A stretch of 64,000 nucleotides of DNA from an uncultured Bacteroidales bacterium (GTDB lineage: Bacteria; Bacteroidota; Bacteroidia; Bacteroidales; P3). Numbering within the stretch: the first letter of the stretch is position 1; every line of letters starts with the position of its first letter. The position numbers were made by a program, and so were the translations under genes. Positions 33,704-42,079 of the stretch are shown in pieces. The DNA lies in NCBI GenBank assembly GCA_910586395.1, contig CAJUFX010000008.1, forward strand, positions 1-64,000. The letters are read 5' to 3'. The notes below the pieces were generated by a model. That model searched no databases. It was not told the origin of the DNA and saw only the letters and a program-made list of their open reading frames with translations.

Positions 33704-35314
33704 ATGAAACGTTCACTGATTAGCCTATTGATGATGATGGTACTTTCAACGCCGTTTACACTCCATGCGGCCGGCGAAAAGGTATCGACCATCGTCATAG
33801 ACCCCGGCCACGGCGGCAAGGACGCCGGCGCCGTGGGCAAAAACTGCTATGAGAAAGACATCGCGCTCAAAGTAGCGTTGAAGTTCGGCGAACTCATCAA
33901 CCAGAACTTTCCGGACGTGAAAGTCATCTACACACGTAAGGACGACCGCTTTGTGGAACTGCGCCAACGCGGCCGCATCGCCAACCAGAACCATGCCGAC
34001 CTGTTCGTCTCCATCCACTGCAACTCCACCGACGGCAAGGAAGCCAAAGGCGTGGAGACTTGGATTATGGGTAATCACAAGAACGACGCCAACCTCAAGG
34101 TCGCCCAATTGGAAAACTCGGCTATCCTGCAAGAACAAGACCACGAGGCCAATTACGACAACTTCGACCCCAATTCCCCCGACGCCTACATCATCTTCTC
34201 GCTTTACCAAAACGCGTTCATGGACCAAAGCCTCGGTTTCGCCGCCAAGGTGCAGGAACAGTACAGCCAGCGCGTGCCCTCCCCCAACCGCGGCATCAAG
34301 CAGGCGGGATTCCTCGTCCTGTGGTCTTGCGCCCTGCCCTCGGTGCTGACCGAAATCGGCTTCATCAGCAATCCGACCGAAGAGAAATTCCTCAATTCGG
34401 CCGAAGGGCAACTGAAAATCGCGACCTCGCTGTTCAACGCATTCAAGGAATACAAATATCAGGTGGAAGGGTTCAACAATCAGGCCGATGCGGTAAAAAC
34501 GCCCACCGCAGCGGCCAAACCGACCGCCCCCGCCGCCAAGCCGGCGACCGCAACGACCGAGCCGGCAAAACCCGTCACCACGCCGACGGCTCCGGCCAAA
34601 CCCGCGGTTGAACCGGCGAAACCGGCGACCGAGCCGACAAAGCCCGTCACTGCGCCAACGGCTCCGGCCAAACCGACGACCGAGCCGACAAAGCCCGTCA
34701 CTGCGCCGACGGCTCCGGCCAAACCCGCGGTTGAACCCGCCAAGCCGACCGATGTTCCCTCCGCAGCCTCCGTCCTGCGCGATACGGCGCATACGCAAAC
34801 CGTAGTGGAATCGGGCGCGCCCGAACCGCCGGCCGCCACTAAGCCTGACACGACCCGGCCGGCCTTGCCCCAAGCCACGGCGCCGGCCCCAGGCCCGGCG
34901 CCGGACACCGCCCGTCCCCAGCCGGCACCGACGGCCGTTGCCCCGACTCCCGCACCGATTACGCCGGTGCCGGCCACCGCGCCGGCCTCCACCGCCACGG
35001 CCATTCCGGCCATGCGGCACGACACCATGGCACCGCGCCTGGTTTTCAAAATCCAATTCGCCAGTTCCTCCACCGACAAAGACCTGAACGCGCCGGAGTT
35101 CAAGAACCTGAACCTGCCCCCCTTGAGCAAATATCAGGAAAACGGCCTGTTCAAATACTGTTGCGGCGAGGCCGACACGCCCGAAGCGGCGCAGAAAATA
35201 TTGCGGCAAGTACAGGACGCCGGCTTCAAGGACGCCTTCATGGTCGTATTCTCCGACGGACAACGCATCTCCACGCAAGAGGCGTACCGCATTTTGCAAG
35301 AACGTAACAAATAG
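33704..35314 (+). CDS. N-acetylmuramoyl-L-alanine amidase with Pro/Ala-rich linker and SPOR-like end
   Basis: 536 residues. Signal peptide (LISLLMMMVLSTPFTLHAAG), then an Amidase_3 domain (about 26-245). The zinc ligands are visible in IVIDPGHGGKDAGAVG (His), KDIALKVALKFGELI (Glu nearby) and VSIHCNSTDG (His), and the catalytic Glu in LTEIGFISNPTEE. A linker of about 170 residues (about 265-435) is built of repeated Pro/Ala/Lys/Thr units. The C-terminal 90 residues (FKIQFASSSTDKDL...GEADTPEAAQKILRQVQDAGFKDAFMVVF) look like a SPOR peptidoglycan-binding domain. It cleaves the amide bond between MurNAc and L-Ala during wall splitting. The mlaD gene follows after 14 bases. Confidence 0.9.
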   Translation: MKRSLISLLMMMVLSTPFTLHAAGEKVSTIVIDPGHGGKDAGAVGKNCYEKDIALKVALKFGELINQNFPDVKVIYTRKDDRFVELRQRGRIANQNHADLFVSIHCNSTDGKEAKGVETWIMGNHKNDANLKVAQLENSAILQEQDHEANYDNFDPNSPDAYIIFSLYQNAFMDQSLGFAAKVQEQYSQRVPSPNRGIKQAGFLVLWSCALPSVLTEIGFISNPTEEKFLNSAEGQLKIATSLFNAFKEYKYQVEGFNNQADAVKTPTAAAKPTAPAAKPATATTEPAKPVTTPTAPAKPAVEPAKPATEPTKPVTAPTAPAKPTTEPTKPVTAPTAPAKPAVEPAKPTDVPSAASVLRDTAHTQTVVESGAPEPPAATKPDTTRPALPQATAPAPGPAPDTARPQPAPTAVAPTPAPITPVPATAPASTATAIPAMRHDTMAPRLVFKIQFASSSTDKDLNAPEFKNLNLPPLSKYQENGLFKYCCGEADTPEAAQKILRQVQDAGFKDAFMVVFSDGQRISTQEAYRILQERNK

Positions 35315-35328
35315 TTAAATTTGCATAC

Positions 35329-36381
35329 ATGAATACAGCAGAATCCCGTCCTTGGCGTCCGTCCAAACAAGCCGTCATCGGCCTCGTGGGCGTCGTGACC
35401 ATCGCCTTTTTCATTTGGTTCGCGTTTTTCCTGAAAGGCAAGAACCTGTTTTCAAGCGAATACGGCTACTATGCCGTTTACGGACAGACCCACGGCATCA
35501 GCGTATCCTCGCCCGTCGTACTCAACGGCTATAAAATCGGACGCGTCAGCGCGATTGACTTCGTTTCGCCGACCGACCACCGCATCCGCGTCGATATGCA
35601 AATCCTCAAAAAGTACCGCATTCCGGAAAATTCCGTGGCCTCGCTGGAATCCTTGGGTCTGCTCGGCGGCACGGGCATCGTGATCCGCTTGGGCGACGCG
35701 ACGGCCGTCAAGCAGCCCGGCACCGAATTCACGGCCCATGAAGCCGACGACCTCATGGCGCAGATCGCACCGCTCAAAGACCAGTTGAGCGACATCGTGC
35801 AGTCGGTCGATTCCATCCTCGGCAGCGTGCGCGACGTATTGCACCCCGGCACGGTCCAATCGCTGAGCGAGAGTTTCGCGGCCTTGGAAATCAGCATGAA
35901 AAACTTAGCGGTTCTGAGCGGCGACGCCAAAACGCTGCTCCGCGACAAGAAAGACGACCTTGCCGTCATCATTTCCGACCTTAAGAACCTGAGCGGCACG
36001 CTGAGCCAAAACAGCGGCAAAATCGACCACATCATCGACAACTTTTCGGACGTGAGCGACACGCTGGCGCAGGCGCAACTGGGGCAAAGCATGCAAAGCC
36101 TCGGCGAAACGATACAGTCGCTCGAAAACATGCTCAAAAACATTGAAAACGGCCAAGGGTCCGTGGGACAGCTCCTACAGAACGACACGCTTTACAATAA
36201 TATAGAGGAAGCTTCGTTGCAACTGCAACTGTTGCTGGAAGACCTGCGCCTGCATCCGGGCCGTTACGTACATATATCCTTGTTCGGCAAAAAGGACAAG
36301 GCACCGGCCGAACCGAAAGCGGATAAACCCGCCAAAGAGAAACCGGCCAAGGCCGCGAAAGCGGACAAAGCCGCCCGATAG
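35329..36381 (+). CDS. MlaD/MCE family lipid-transport protein
   Basis: 350 residues. One N-terminal membrane helix (about 15-36, VIGLVGVVTIAFFIWFAFFL) anchors it in the inner membrane. The MCE domain follows at about 45-120 (YYAVYGQTHGISVSSPVVLNGYKIGRVSAI ... SLGLLGGTGIVIRLGD). From about 125 to 300 the protein is a long helix/coiled coil with heptad-like LSDIVQSVDSILGSV repeats, ending in a Lys/Ala tail. MCE proteins form hexameric rings or tubes that carry phospholipids between membranes. The ATPase and permease partners are not in the window. The amidase-mlaD order is seen elsewhere in Bacteroidales. Confidence 0.88.
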   Translation: MNTAESRPWRPSKQAVIGLVGVVTIAFFIWFAFFLKGKNLFSSEYGYYAVYGQTHGISVSSPVVLNGYKIGRVSAIDFVSPTDHRIRVDMQILKKYRIPENSVASLESLGLLGGTGIVIRLGDATAVKQPGTEFTAHEADDLMAQIAPLKDQLSDIVQSVDSILGSVRDVLHPGTVQSLSESFAALEISMKNLAVLSGDAKTLLRDKKDDLAVIISDLKNLSGTLSQNSGKIDHIIDNFSDVSDTLAQAQLGQSMQSLGETIQSLENMLKNIENGQGSVGQLLQNDTLYNNIEEASLQLQLLLEDLRLHPGRYVHISLFGKKDKAPAEPKADKPAKEKPAKAAKADKAAR

Positions 36382-36387
36382 GCGGCG

Positions 36388-36440
36388 CGTCGGGTCACAC
36401 GGAACGGAAAACGTCCGTCGGCGGACAAACGTCGGGTCAC
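36388..36440 (+). promoter_or_regulatory. Paired CGTCGGGTCAC motif upstream of hutU
   Basis: The 11-mer occurs at 36388-36398 and 36430-36440 with a GTCCG/CGGAC inverted repeat between; the second copy ends 41 bases before the hutU start. Copies at the same distance precede ilvE and cysS. Function unknown. Confidence 0.5.
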
Positions 36441-36480
36441 CCGGAATAAAAACATTTAACGCCATAAACTTCAAACGCAT

Positions 36481-38475
36481 ATGAACGAGTTCCAAAAACA
36501 GCTGACGGAAGGCATCCCCGATGTCCTGCCCCAGCCCCAGGCCTACGACAAAACCGTAAGCCACGCCCCGAAACGCAAGGATATCCTGACGCCGGAAGAG
36601 AAGAAACTGGCCATCCGCAACGCGCTGCGTTACTTCCCCGCCAAGCACCACGCAATGCTCGCGCCCGAATTCGCGCACGAACTGGAGACCTACGGACGCA
36701 TATATATGTATCGCCTGCGCCCGACCTATCCGATGTTCGCGCGTCCGATTGAGGAATACCCCACCAAATGCAAACAGGCGGCGGCCATCATGCTCATGAT
36801 TCAGAACAACCTCGCCCCGGCCGTGGCGCAGCACCCGCACGAGCTGATTACCTACGGCGGCAACGGCGCGGTGTTCCAAAACTGGGCGCAGTACCGCCTG
36901 ACGATGAAATACCTGTCGGAAATGACGGACGAACAGACGCTGGTGATGTATTCCGGCCATCCGATGGGCCTCTACCCCTCGCACAAGGACGCCCCGCGCG
37001 TGATTGTGACGAACGGCATGATGATTCCGAACCACTCCAAGCCCGACGACTGGGAACGCTACAATGCGTTGGGCGTAACCCAATACGGTCAGATGACGGC
37101 CGGTTCGTATATGTATATCGGCCCGCAGGGTATTGTGCACGGCACGACGATTACGGTGCTCAACGCCACGCGCCGCATCGGCAAAAAGGCCGCCGGCACG
37201 CTGTTCGTGACCTGCGGTTTGGGCGGCATGAGCGGTGCGCAGCCCAAGGCTGGCAATATCGCCGGCGTGGTGTCGATTACGGCCGAAATCAACCCGATGG
37301 CGGCGCAGAAACGTCACGCCCAGGGTTGGGTCGATGAAATCCACGAGAACCTGGACGAACTCTTTACGTGCGTGAACAAGGCGCGCGCCAACAAGGAAGC
37401 CCGCTCGTTCGCCTACCTCGGCAACGCCGTGGATCTGTGGGAATATATCGCCGAACACAACATCGAGGTCGATCTCGGCTCCGACCAAAGTTCGCTGCAC
37501 AACCCGTTCGCGGGCGGCTACTACCCCGTGGGCTACAGCTTCGAGGAATCGAACCGCATGATGGCCGAGGAGCCGGAACGCTTCAAGGAAGCCGTTTACG
37601 CCTCGTTACGCCGTCAGGTCAAGGCCATCAACACCCTGGCCGGCCGCGGCATGTACTTCTTTGACTACGGCAACGCCTTCCTGCTTGAATCGAGCCGGGC
37701 GGGCGCGGACATCCTCAAAGCGGACGGCCGCTTCAAATACCCGTCGTATGTGGAAGACATCATGGGGCCGATGTGCTTTGACTACGGTTTCGGCCCGTTC
37801 CGCTGGGTCTGCACGTCGGGCAAGGCGGAAGACCTGGATGTGACCGACCACCTGGCGATGGACGTGCTGGAGAAACTGGCCGCCGAATCGCCGGCCGAAA
37901 TCCAGCAGCAGATGCACGACAACATCACGTGGATCAAGGGCGCGAAGGCCAACAAGTTGGTCGTAGGCTCGCAGGCGCGTATCCTGTATGCGGACGCCGA
38001 AGGCCGCACGCGCATCGCCGCCGCCTTCAATAAGGCGATTGCCGACGGGCGTTTGAGCGCGCCGGTGGTGTTGGGACGCGACCACCACGACGTTTCCGGT
38101 ACGGACTCGCCCTACCGCGAGACCTCCAATATCTACGACGGTTCGATGTTCTGTGCCGACATGGCCGTACAGAACGTGATCGGCGACTCTTTCCGCGGCG
38201 CCACGTGGGTAAGCATCCACAACGGCGGCGGCGTGGGCTGGGGCGAAGTGATGAACGGCGGCTTCGGCATGGTGCTGGACGGCAGCGCCGAGGCGGACCG
38301 CCGCTTGCACAGCATGCTGTTCTGGGATGTGAACAACGGCATCTCGCGGCGCAGCTGGGCCCGCAACGAGGGCGCGATGTTCGCCATCAAGCGCGCGATG
38401 GCCGCCGAGCCGCGGCTCAAGGTGACGTTGCCCAACCTCGTGGACGACAGCGTGATTGACGGGTGTTTCAAATAG
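36481..38475 (+). CDS. hutU: Urocanate hydratase
   Basis: 664 residues, of the long urocanase type. NAD+-dependent enzyme that converts urocanate to imidazolone propionate in histidine breakdown. Visible signatures are ELITYGGNGAVFQNWAQYR, YSGHPMGLYPSHKDAPRVIVTNGM, the active-site loop FVTCGLGGMSGAQPKA, GSDQSSLHNPFAGGYYPVG, and the C-terminal NGGGVGWGEVMNGGFGMVLDGS. Other hut genes (hutH, hutI, ftcD) are not within the window. A strong terminator follows at 38523. Confidence 0.95.
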   Translation: MNEFQKQLTEGIPDVLPQPQAYDKTVSHAPKRKDILTPEEKKLAIRNALRYFPAKHHAMLAPEFAHELETYGRIYMYRLRPTYPMFARPIEEYPTKCKQAAAIMLMIQNNLAPAVAQHPHELITYGGNGAVFQNWAQYRLTMKYLSEMTDEQTLVMYSGHPMGLYPSHKDAPRVIVTNGMMIPNHSKPDDWERYNALGVTQYGQMTAGSYMYIGPQGIVHGTTITVLNATRRIGKKAAGTLFVTCGLGGMSGAQPKAGNIAGVVSITAEINPMAAQKRHAQGWVDEIHENLDELFTCVNKARANKEARSFAYLGNAVDLWEYIAEHNIEVDLGSDQSSLHNPFAGGYYPVGYSFEESNRMMAEEPERFKEAVYASLRRQVKAINTLAGRGMYFFDYGNAFLLESSRAGADILKADGRFKYPSYVEDIMGPMCFDYGFGPFRWVCTSGKAEDLDVTDHLAMDVLEKLAAESPAEIQQQMHDNITWIKGAKANKLVVGSQARILYADAEGRTRIAAAFNKAIADGRLSAPVVLGRDHHDVSGTDSPYRETSNIYDGSMFCADMAVQNVIGDSFRGATWVSIHNGGGVGWGEVMNGGFGMVLDGSAEADRRLHSMLFWDVNNGISRRSWARNEGAMFAIKRAMAAEPRLKVTLPNLVDDSVIDGCFK

Positions 38476-38522
38476 AGACAAGGCTATTTTGACGGACGCC
38501 CTTAAGCGCGTCTATAACCATG

Positions 38523-38554
38523 AAAAAGCCGTGGAAAATTTCCACGGCTTTTTT
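38523..38554 (+). terminator. Terminator after hutU
   Basis: Stem AAAAGCCGTGGAAA/TTTCCACGGCTTTT with six Ts (38523-38554), 48 bases after the hutU stop; it may also serve the convergent ATPase gene in part. Confidence 0.85.
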
Positions 38555-38649
38555 GTTGAATGCCCCATCACGGTGCCAAATATCCATCGCCTTTAGTTCC
38601 AAAACCGCTATACATGGTAGTTTCGGCTGTTTTTATTTTCAATACCGTC

Positions 38650-39966
38650 CTATACCACCAAGTTTTTCAGCCAATTGGCCGCATAAAGCGGCAGGTTGGT
38701 CAAAGTCGGTTCACGCCGGAAATCGGACATGGACATCCGGACAGACAAGGCCGGCTTATATTTATCATTATAACTCTTGAGAGACTTGGATTTAAGGTTT
38801 TCCTCCGCCTTGACTTCCACCGGCACGATACGCCCGTCCTTCTGTATCACGAAATCAACTTCGGCCATCCCGCTGTCGGAAGCCCAGTAATGAATAGCTA
38901 AACCTTCTTCGCACTTTAACTGTTGTAAAACATACTGCTCCGTCAAAGCACCCTTATACTGTGTAAACACCTCATTTCCGGAGAGCAAAGTTTTCTCATC
39001 CAAGCCTACCATAGCCCCCAGCAAGCCGATATCGACGGCAAATAACTTGAACACATCCATATCTTCGAAACCCTTGAGAGGCAACGAGGCTTGTCGCACA
39101 CGCGTCACTTTATATACGGCACCGGCGTTCACAAGCCATTCTATCGCCAACTCGAAATCTTTGGCACGGGCGCCTTTGCGCACGGCATTGTATATAAACT
39201 TCTTATTCTCCTTGGCCAACTGCGCCCCTATGTTGTTCCATACCATTTTCAAACGGGGTACCATCTCTACCGGCGGATGTTTGGAAAAATCCCGATCGTA
39301 AGACCGCAACAAATCTTGCTGCACCTTACGTACTTTGGCAAGATTATGGGTCATCACATACGTCTGCACGACTTCCGGCATCCCTCCCACATAATAATAT
39401 TGGCGCAAATAATCGATAAACCGCTCTTTGAACAATCGGATGGTCTCCCAATCTGACTGCCGCAACAAAGCCACCATATCGGCCTGCCCCATCGCCATAA
39501 GAAACTCCTCGAACGAAAGCGGATAGACATCCAAAAACGTCACTTTCCCAACCGGAAACGACTCTTCCTGATGCAATGCAACGCCCAAGAGCGAACCCGC
39601 CGCCACGATATGGTATTGCGGCGCATGCTTCAACAGATATTTAAGCGCCAATAGACCGCGCGGGGCTTCCTGTATCTCATCGAAAATAATCAACGTTTTG
39701 CCGGGCTTAAGCGTTACACCGGTAGCGAACTGTATCGTCCGCAATATACGGTCCGTGTCAAAATCCGCCTCAAACAGCGAAACAAACTGCTTCTGTTCTT
39801 CAAAATTGATTTCCGCCACCGACTCAAATTCTTGCCGCCCGAACGTTTCCAATAGCCATGTTTTACCTACTTGACGTGCGCCTTGCACAATCAACGGCTT
39901 GCGTTCCGCATCCGGCAGTTGCTTCCACTCAACTAACTTATTATAAACCAACCTATCCATATCCAC
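38650..39966 (-). CDS. ATP-binding protein with AAA and DUF4143 domains
   Basis: 438 residues of the widespread prokaryotic AAA_14/DUF4143 family. Walker A GARQVGKT lies at 29-36 and Walker B TLIIFDEIQ near 91-99, then a sensor segment HIVAAGSLLGVAL. The DUF4143 part spans about 200-400, with a PD-(D/E)XK-like end (ASDSGMAEVDFVIQKDGRIVPVEVKA). Members are numerous in anaerobes and often occur in many copies per genome; their role is poorly known. The promoter region carries a 32-bp tandem palindromic repeat, suggesting repression or autoregulation. ATG at 39966 or 39960. Confidence 0.9.
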   Translation of the reverse strand: MDMDRLVYNKLVEWKQLPDAERKPLIVQGARQVGKTWLLETFGRQEFESVAEINFEEQKQFVSLFEADFDTDRILRTIQFATGVTLKPGKTLIIFDEIQEAPRGLLALKYLLKHAPQYHIVAAGSLLGVALHQEESFPVGKVTFLDVYPLSFEEFLMAMGQADMVALLRQSDWETIRLFKERFIDYLRQYYYVGGMPEVVQTYVMTHNLAKVRKVQQDLLRSYDRDFSKHPPVEMVPRLKMVWNNIGAQLAKENKKFIYNAVRKGARAKDFELAIEWLVNAGAVYKVTRVRQASLPLKGFEDMDVFKLFAVDIGLLGAMVGLDEKTLLSGNEVFTQYKGALTEQYVLQQLKCEEGLAIHYWASDSGMAEVDFVIQKDGRIVPVEVKAEENLKSKSLKSYNDKYKPALSVRMSMSDFRREPTLTNLPLYAANWLKNLVV

Positions 39967-39998
39967 TATTCTCTTCTATAGCCCCTTCAAAAGGCATA

Positions 39999-40006
39999 CA
40001 AATATA
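39999..40006 (-). promoter_or_regulatory. -7 element of the DUF4143 ATPase gene
   Basis: TATATTTG on the minus strand, 33 bases before the ATG. The expected -33 position falls inside the first palindromic repeat (40015-40046). Confidence 0.65.
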
Positions 40007-40014
40007 AAGGAATA

Positions 40015-40078
40015 ATACATTTTTTCCTACGAAAAAGTGTTGGCGAATACATTTTTTCCCACGAAAAAGTGTTGTGCG
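40015..40078. repeat. Tandem palindromic operator-like repeat
   Basis: Two copies of a 32-base unit (starting 40015 and 40047) read ATACATTTTTTCC.ACGAAAAAGTGTTG. Each contains a dyad centred on the TTTTTC..GAAAAA step, flanked by ACAT/GTGT. They overlap the -33 region of the ATPase promoter, a typical operator placement. Confidence 0.65.
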
Positions 40079-40083
40079 GATGC

Positions 40084-40113
40084 AAAAAAGGCGGCCCCGA
40101 TGGAGCCGCCTTT
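40084..40113 (-). terminator. Terminator of the LRR protein operon
   Basis: Minus strand stem AAAGGCGGC/GCCGCCTTT followed by T6 (40089-40084), 20 bases after the stop at 40133. Confidence 0.85.
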
Positions 40114-40132
40114 CGCCATCTCAAGACTTAGT

Positions 40133-41734
40133 TTACTTTACCCCAACCTTGTATTTCTGTCCCGCGGCGGTGACGACATACACGCCGGGGCGCGGCACGG
40201 GAATGGCCGTGGAGACGCCACGGTAAACGCGGCGGCCCGATGTGGTAAACACGTCCACCTCGCCGGCCGGCTCGGACAGGTAAATCGTCCTGTCCTGCGC
40301 ATACACGCGGAGCGTGGTGGTGGACAGGGCGGGTTCATTGGGAAGCCATGGGAATACAAATGTTGCTGTTGCTACTCGGGATTTCTTCCCGTCTTTTACC
40401 GTAATTGCCTTGATTGTCACCGGGCTACTCTTTACCTCTATTGGTATCTCGTATTGCTGAGAAAGTTCCGTCGGTTCGCTTCCATCAGTCGTATAAAAAA
40501 TTGTCGCATCCGGTGTCGTTGTACGCAAAGTAATTTCAGGCTCCATAGGACTAGTAGGACTAGTATATGGCTCTATTATCGGCATAGATACCGGACTACC
40601 GTCTATCAAATGAAAATATGCGAACGCACGACCTTGATTAACACAATTAGTCGCATAAGCATAAGAAACGGATCCCTGCTGAAATTCCAACATATTGCCG
40701 GACAAGGTACCACCATACCAATCCTTCGCTTTTTCAACATCAAATCCCACCAATGTATGCAAATCTAAACGCCCCAACTCATCCAAAACTACCGTCCTTC
40801 TATTGCCGTTGCATGAAAGCGAATGCAAGGATGTATTCATGGACAAATCCAACGAGGTCAATTGATTTCTATCGCAAATCAAATACGCCAACGCCACATT
40901 TTGCGACACATCCAACGAGGTCAATTGATTGTAACCGCAATTCAATGTATCTAATGCGCTGCACCCACTTATGTCCAGCGAAATCAGACTATTCTCCTCA
41001 CAATCCAAATATTGCAAAGCCGTACAACCACTCACATCCAAGGACGTCAACTGATTTCTACCGCAAAACAAATACGCCAACGCCGTATTCTGCGATACAT
41101 CCAAGGACGTCAATTGATTGAAACCACAACCCAAAGACACCAACGCCGTATTCTGCGATACATCCAACGAGGTCAACTGATTGGGACAACAGTTCAAATA
41201 CGCCAACGCCGTATTCTGCGATACATCCAACGAGGTCAATTGATTATACTGACACATCAATGTTTCCAATGCGCTGCACCCACTTATGTCCAGCGAAATC
41301 AGACTATTGCCCCCACAATCCAAATATTGCAAAGCCGTACACCCACTCACATCCAAGGACGTCAATTGATTGAAACCACAATCCAAAGACACCAACGAGG
41401 CACAACCACTTACATCCATGGACGCCAATTGATTGCCACTACAGTCCAATGTATCTAATGCGCTGCACCCACTTATGTCCAGCGAAATCAGACTATTGAC
41501 ACTGCAACCCAAATATTGCAAAGCCGTACAACCACTCACATCCAAGGACGTCAATTGATTGAAACCACAATCCAAAGACACCAACGAGGCACAACCACTT
41601 ACATCCATGGACGCCAATTGATTGCCACTACAGTCCAATGTATCTAATGCGCTGCACCCACTTATGTCCAGCGAAATCAGACTATTGTCCTCACAATCCA
41701 AATATTGCAAAGCCGTACAACCACTCACATCCAA
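40133..41734 (-). CDS. Leucine-rich-repeat surface protein, main part (T9SS cargo, frameshifted from its 5' end)
   Basis: 533 residues from the first ATG, but the frame is open from 41782 and lacks a signal peptide of its own. About 13-14 tandem 21-residue leucine-rich repeats (pattern LDVSGCTALQYLDC..NSLISLD and LDVSQNTALAYL.C..NQLTS) form an internalin/BspA-like solenoid. Next comes a chitobiase C-terminal-like segment (TTTPDATIFYTTDGSEPTEL). The end (VDVFTTSGRRVYRGVSTAIPVPRPGVYVVTA..KYKVGVK) is a type A C-terminal sorting domain of the type IX secretion system. The natural product should start at 42078, where the signal peptide sits in another frame. It is the last gene of an operon beginning at 43495. 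Likely adhesin. Confidence 0.8.
   Translation of the reverse strand: MDVSGCTALQYLDCEDNSLISLDISGCSALDTLDCSGNQLASMDVSGCASLVSLDCGFNQLTSLDVSGCTALQYLGCSVNSLISLDISGCSALDTLDCSGNQLASMDVSGCASLVSLDCGFNQLTSLDVSGCTALQYLDCGGNSLISLDISGCSALETLMCQYNQLTSLDVSQNTALAYLNCCPNQLTSLDVSQNTALVSLGCGFNQLTSLDVSQNTALAYLFCGRNQLTSLDVSGCTALQYLDCEENSLISLDISGCSALDTLNCGYNQLTSLDVSQNVALAYLICDRNQLTSLDLSMNTSLHSLSCNGNRRTVVLDELGRLDLHTLVGFDVEKAKDWYGGTLSGNMLEFQQGSVSYAYATNCVNQGRAFAYFHLIDGSPVSMPIIEPYTSPTSPMEPEITLRTTTPDATIFYTTDGSEPTELSQQYEIPIEVKSSPVTIKAITVKDGKKSRVATATFVFPWLPNEPALSTTTLRVYAQDRTIYLSEPAGEVDVFTTSGRRVYRGVSTAIPVPRPGVYVVTAAGQKYKVGVK
41351..41728 (-). repeat. 189-bp near-identical duplication inside the LRR gene
   Basis: Two consecutive 189-base units (41351-41539, 41540-41728), each coding for three 21-residue leucine-rich repeats, are almost identical in DNA. 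Such repeats allow unequal recombination that changes repeat number. Confidence 0.8.
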
Positions 41735-42078
41735 GGAAGTAAACTCTCTCTCTGCCTTAAACCCAAGTGAAACAATTTTGATTTAAGGTCTCCGGATTCA
41801 GAAAACAATTTAATCTGATATTCGCCTGGCTCATCATAAGAATGTTGTGGTGCCACCTCAATGTAGTCAGGCCACGACATATCACGTTCATAGTCAATCA
41901 TCCCATCTCCCCAATCCACATACAGGCTCCACTTACTCGGCAACTGAAACAAAAAAATTCTAAACGCACCATAATCTCCATCAAGCGTCATATACACCGT
42001 ATCGTTGACCGCTTCATCCTGGGCGTACAAGCCCCCTACTAAACAGAGGCTTAACAATGTTGTCAAAAAGGTTTTCAT
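41725..42078 (-). CDS. 5' part of the LRR surface protein (signal peptide and PKD-like segment)
   Basis: 117 residues in a frame one step off the LRR part. Signal peptide MKTFLTTLLSLCLVGGLYAQ, then a small beta domain with VDWGDGMIDYE and EPGEYQIKLFSESGD, typical of PKD-like modules in front of Bacteroidota LRR proteins (WGDG, YxxPGxYxIxL). The frame runs past the true junction and stops after LRQRESLLPWM. Changing one A in the AAAA tract at 41776-41779, or losing one unit of the (CT)5 tract at 41744-41753, would join it to the LRR frame. It starts one base after the stop of the gene at 42080, so it is translationally coupled to it. Sequencing error versus true frameshift cannot be decided here. 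Confidence 0.7.
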   Translation of the reverse strand: MKTFLTTLLSLCLVGGLYAQDEAVNDTVYMTLDGDYGAFRIFLFQLPSKWSLYVDWGDGMIDYERDMSWPDYIEVAPQHSYDEPGEYQIKLFSESGDLKSKLFHLGLRQRESLLPWM

Positions 42079-42079
42079 A

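Noticed and set aside
36175..37500. Minus-strand open frame opposite mlaD and hutU
   Set aside because: His/Arg/Val-rich shadow spanning two clear plus-strand genes.
40860..41728. Regular 63-base repeats as a CRISPR or mobile element
   Set aside because: They translate into 21-residue leucine-rich repeats with preserved frame and typical residues.
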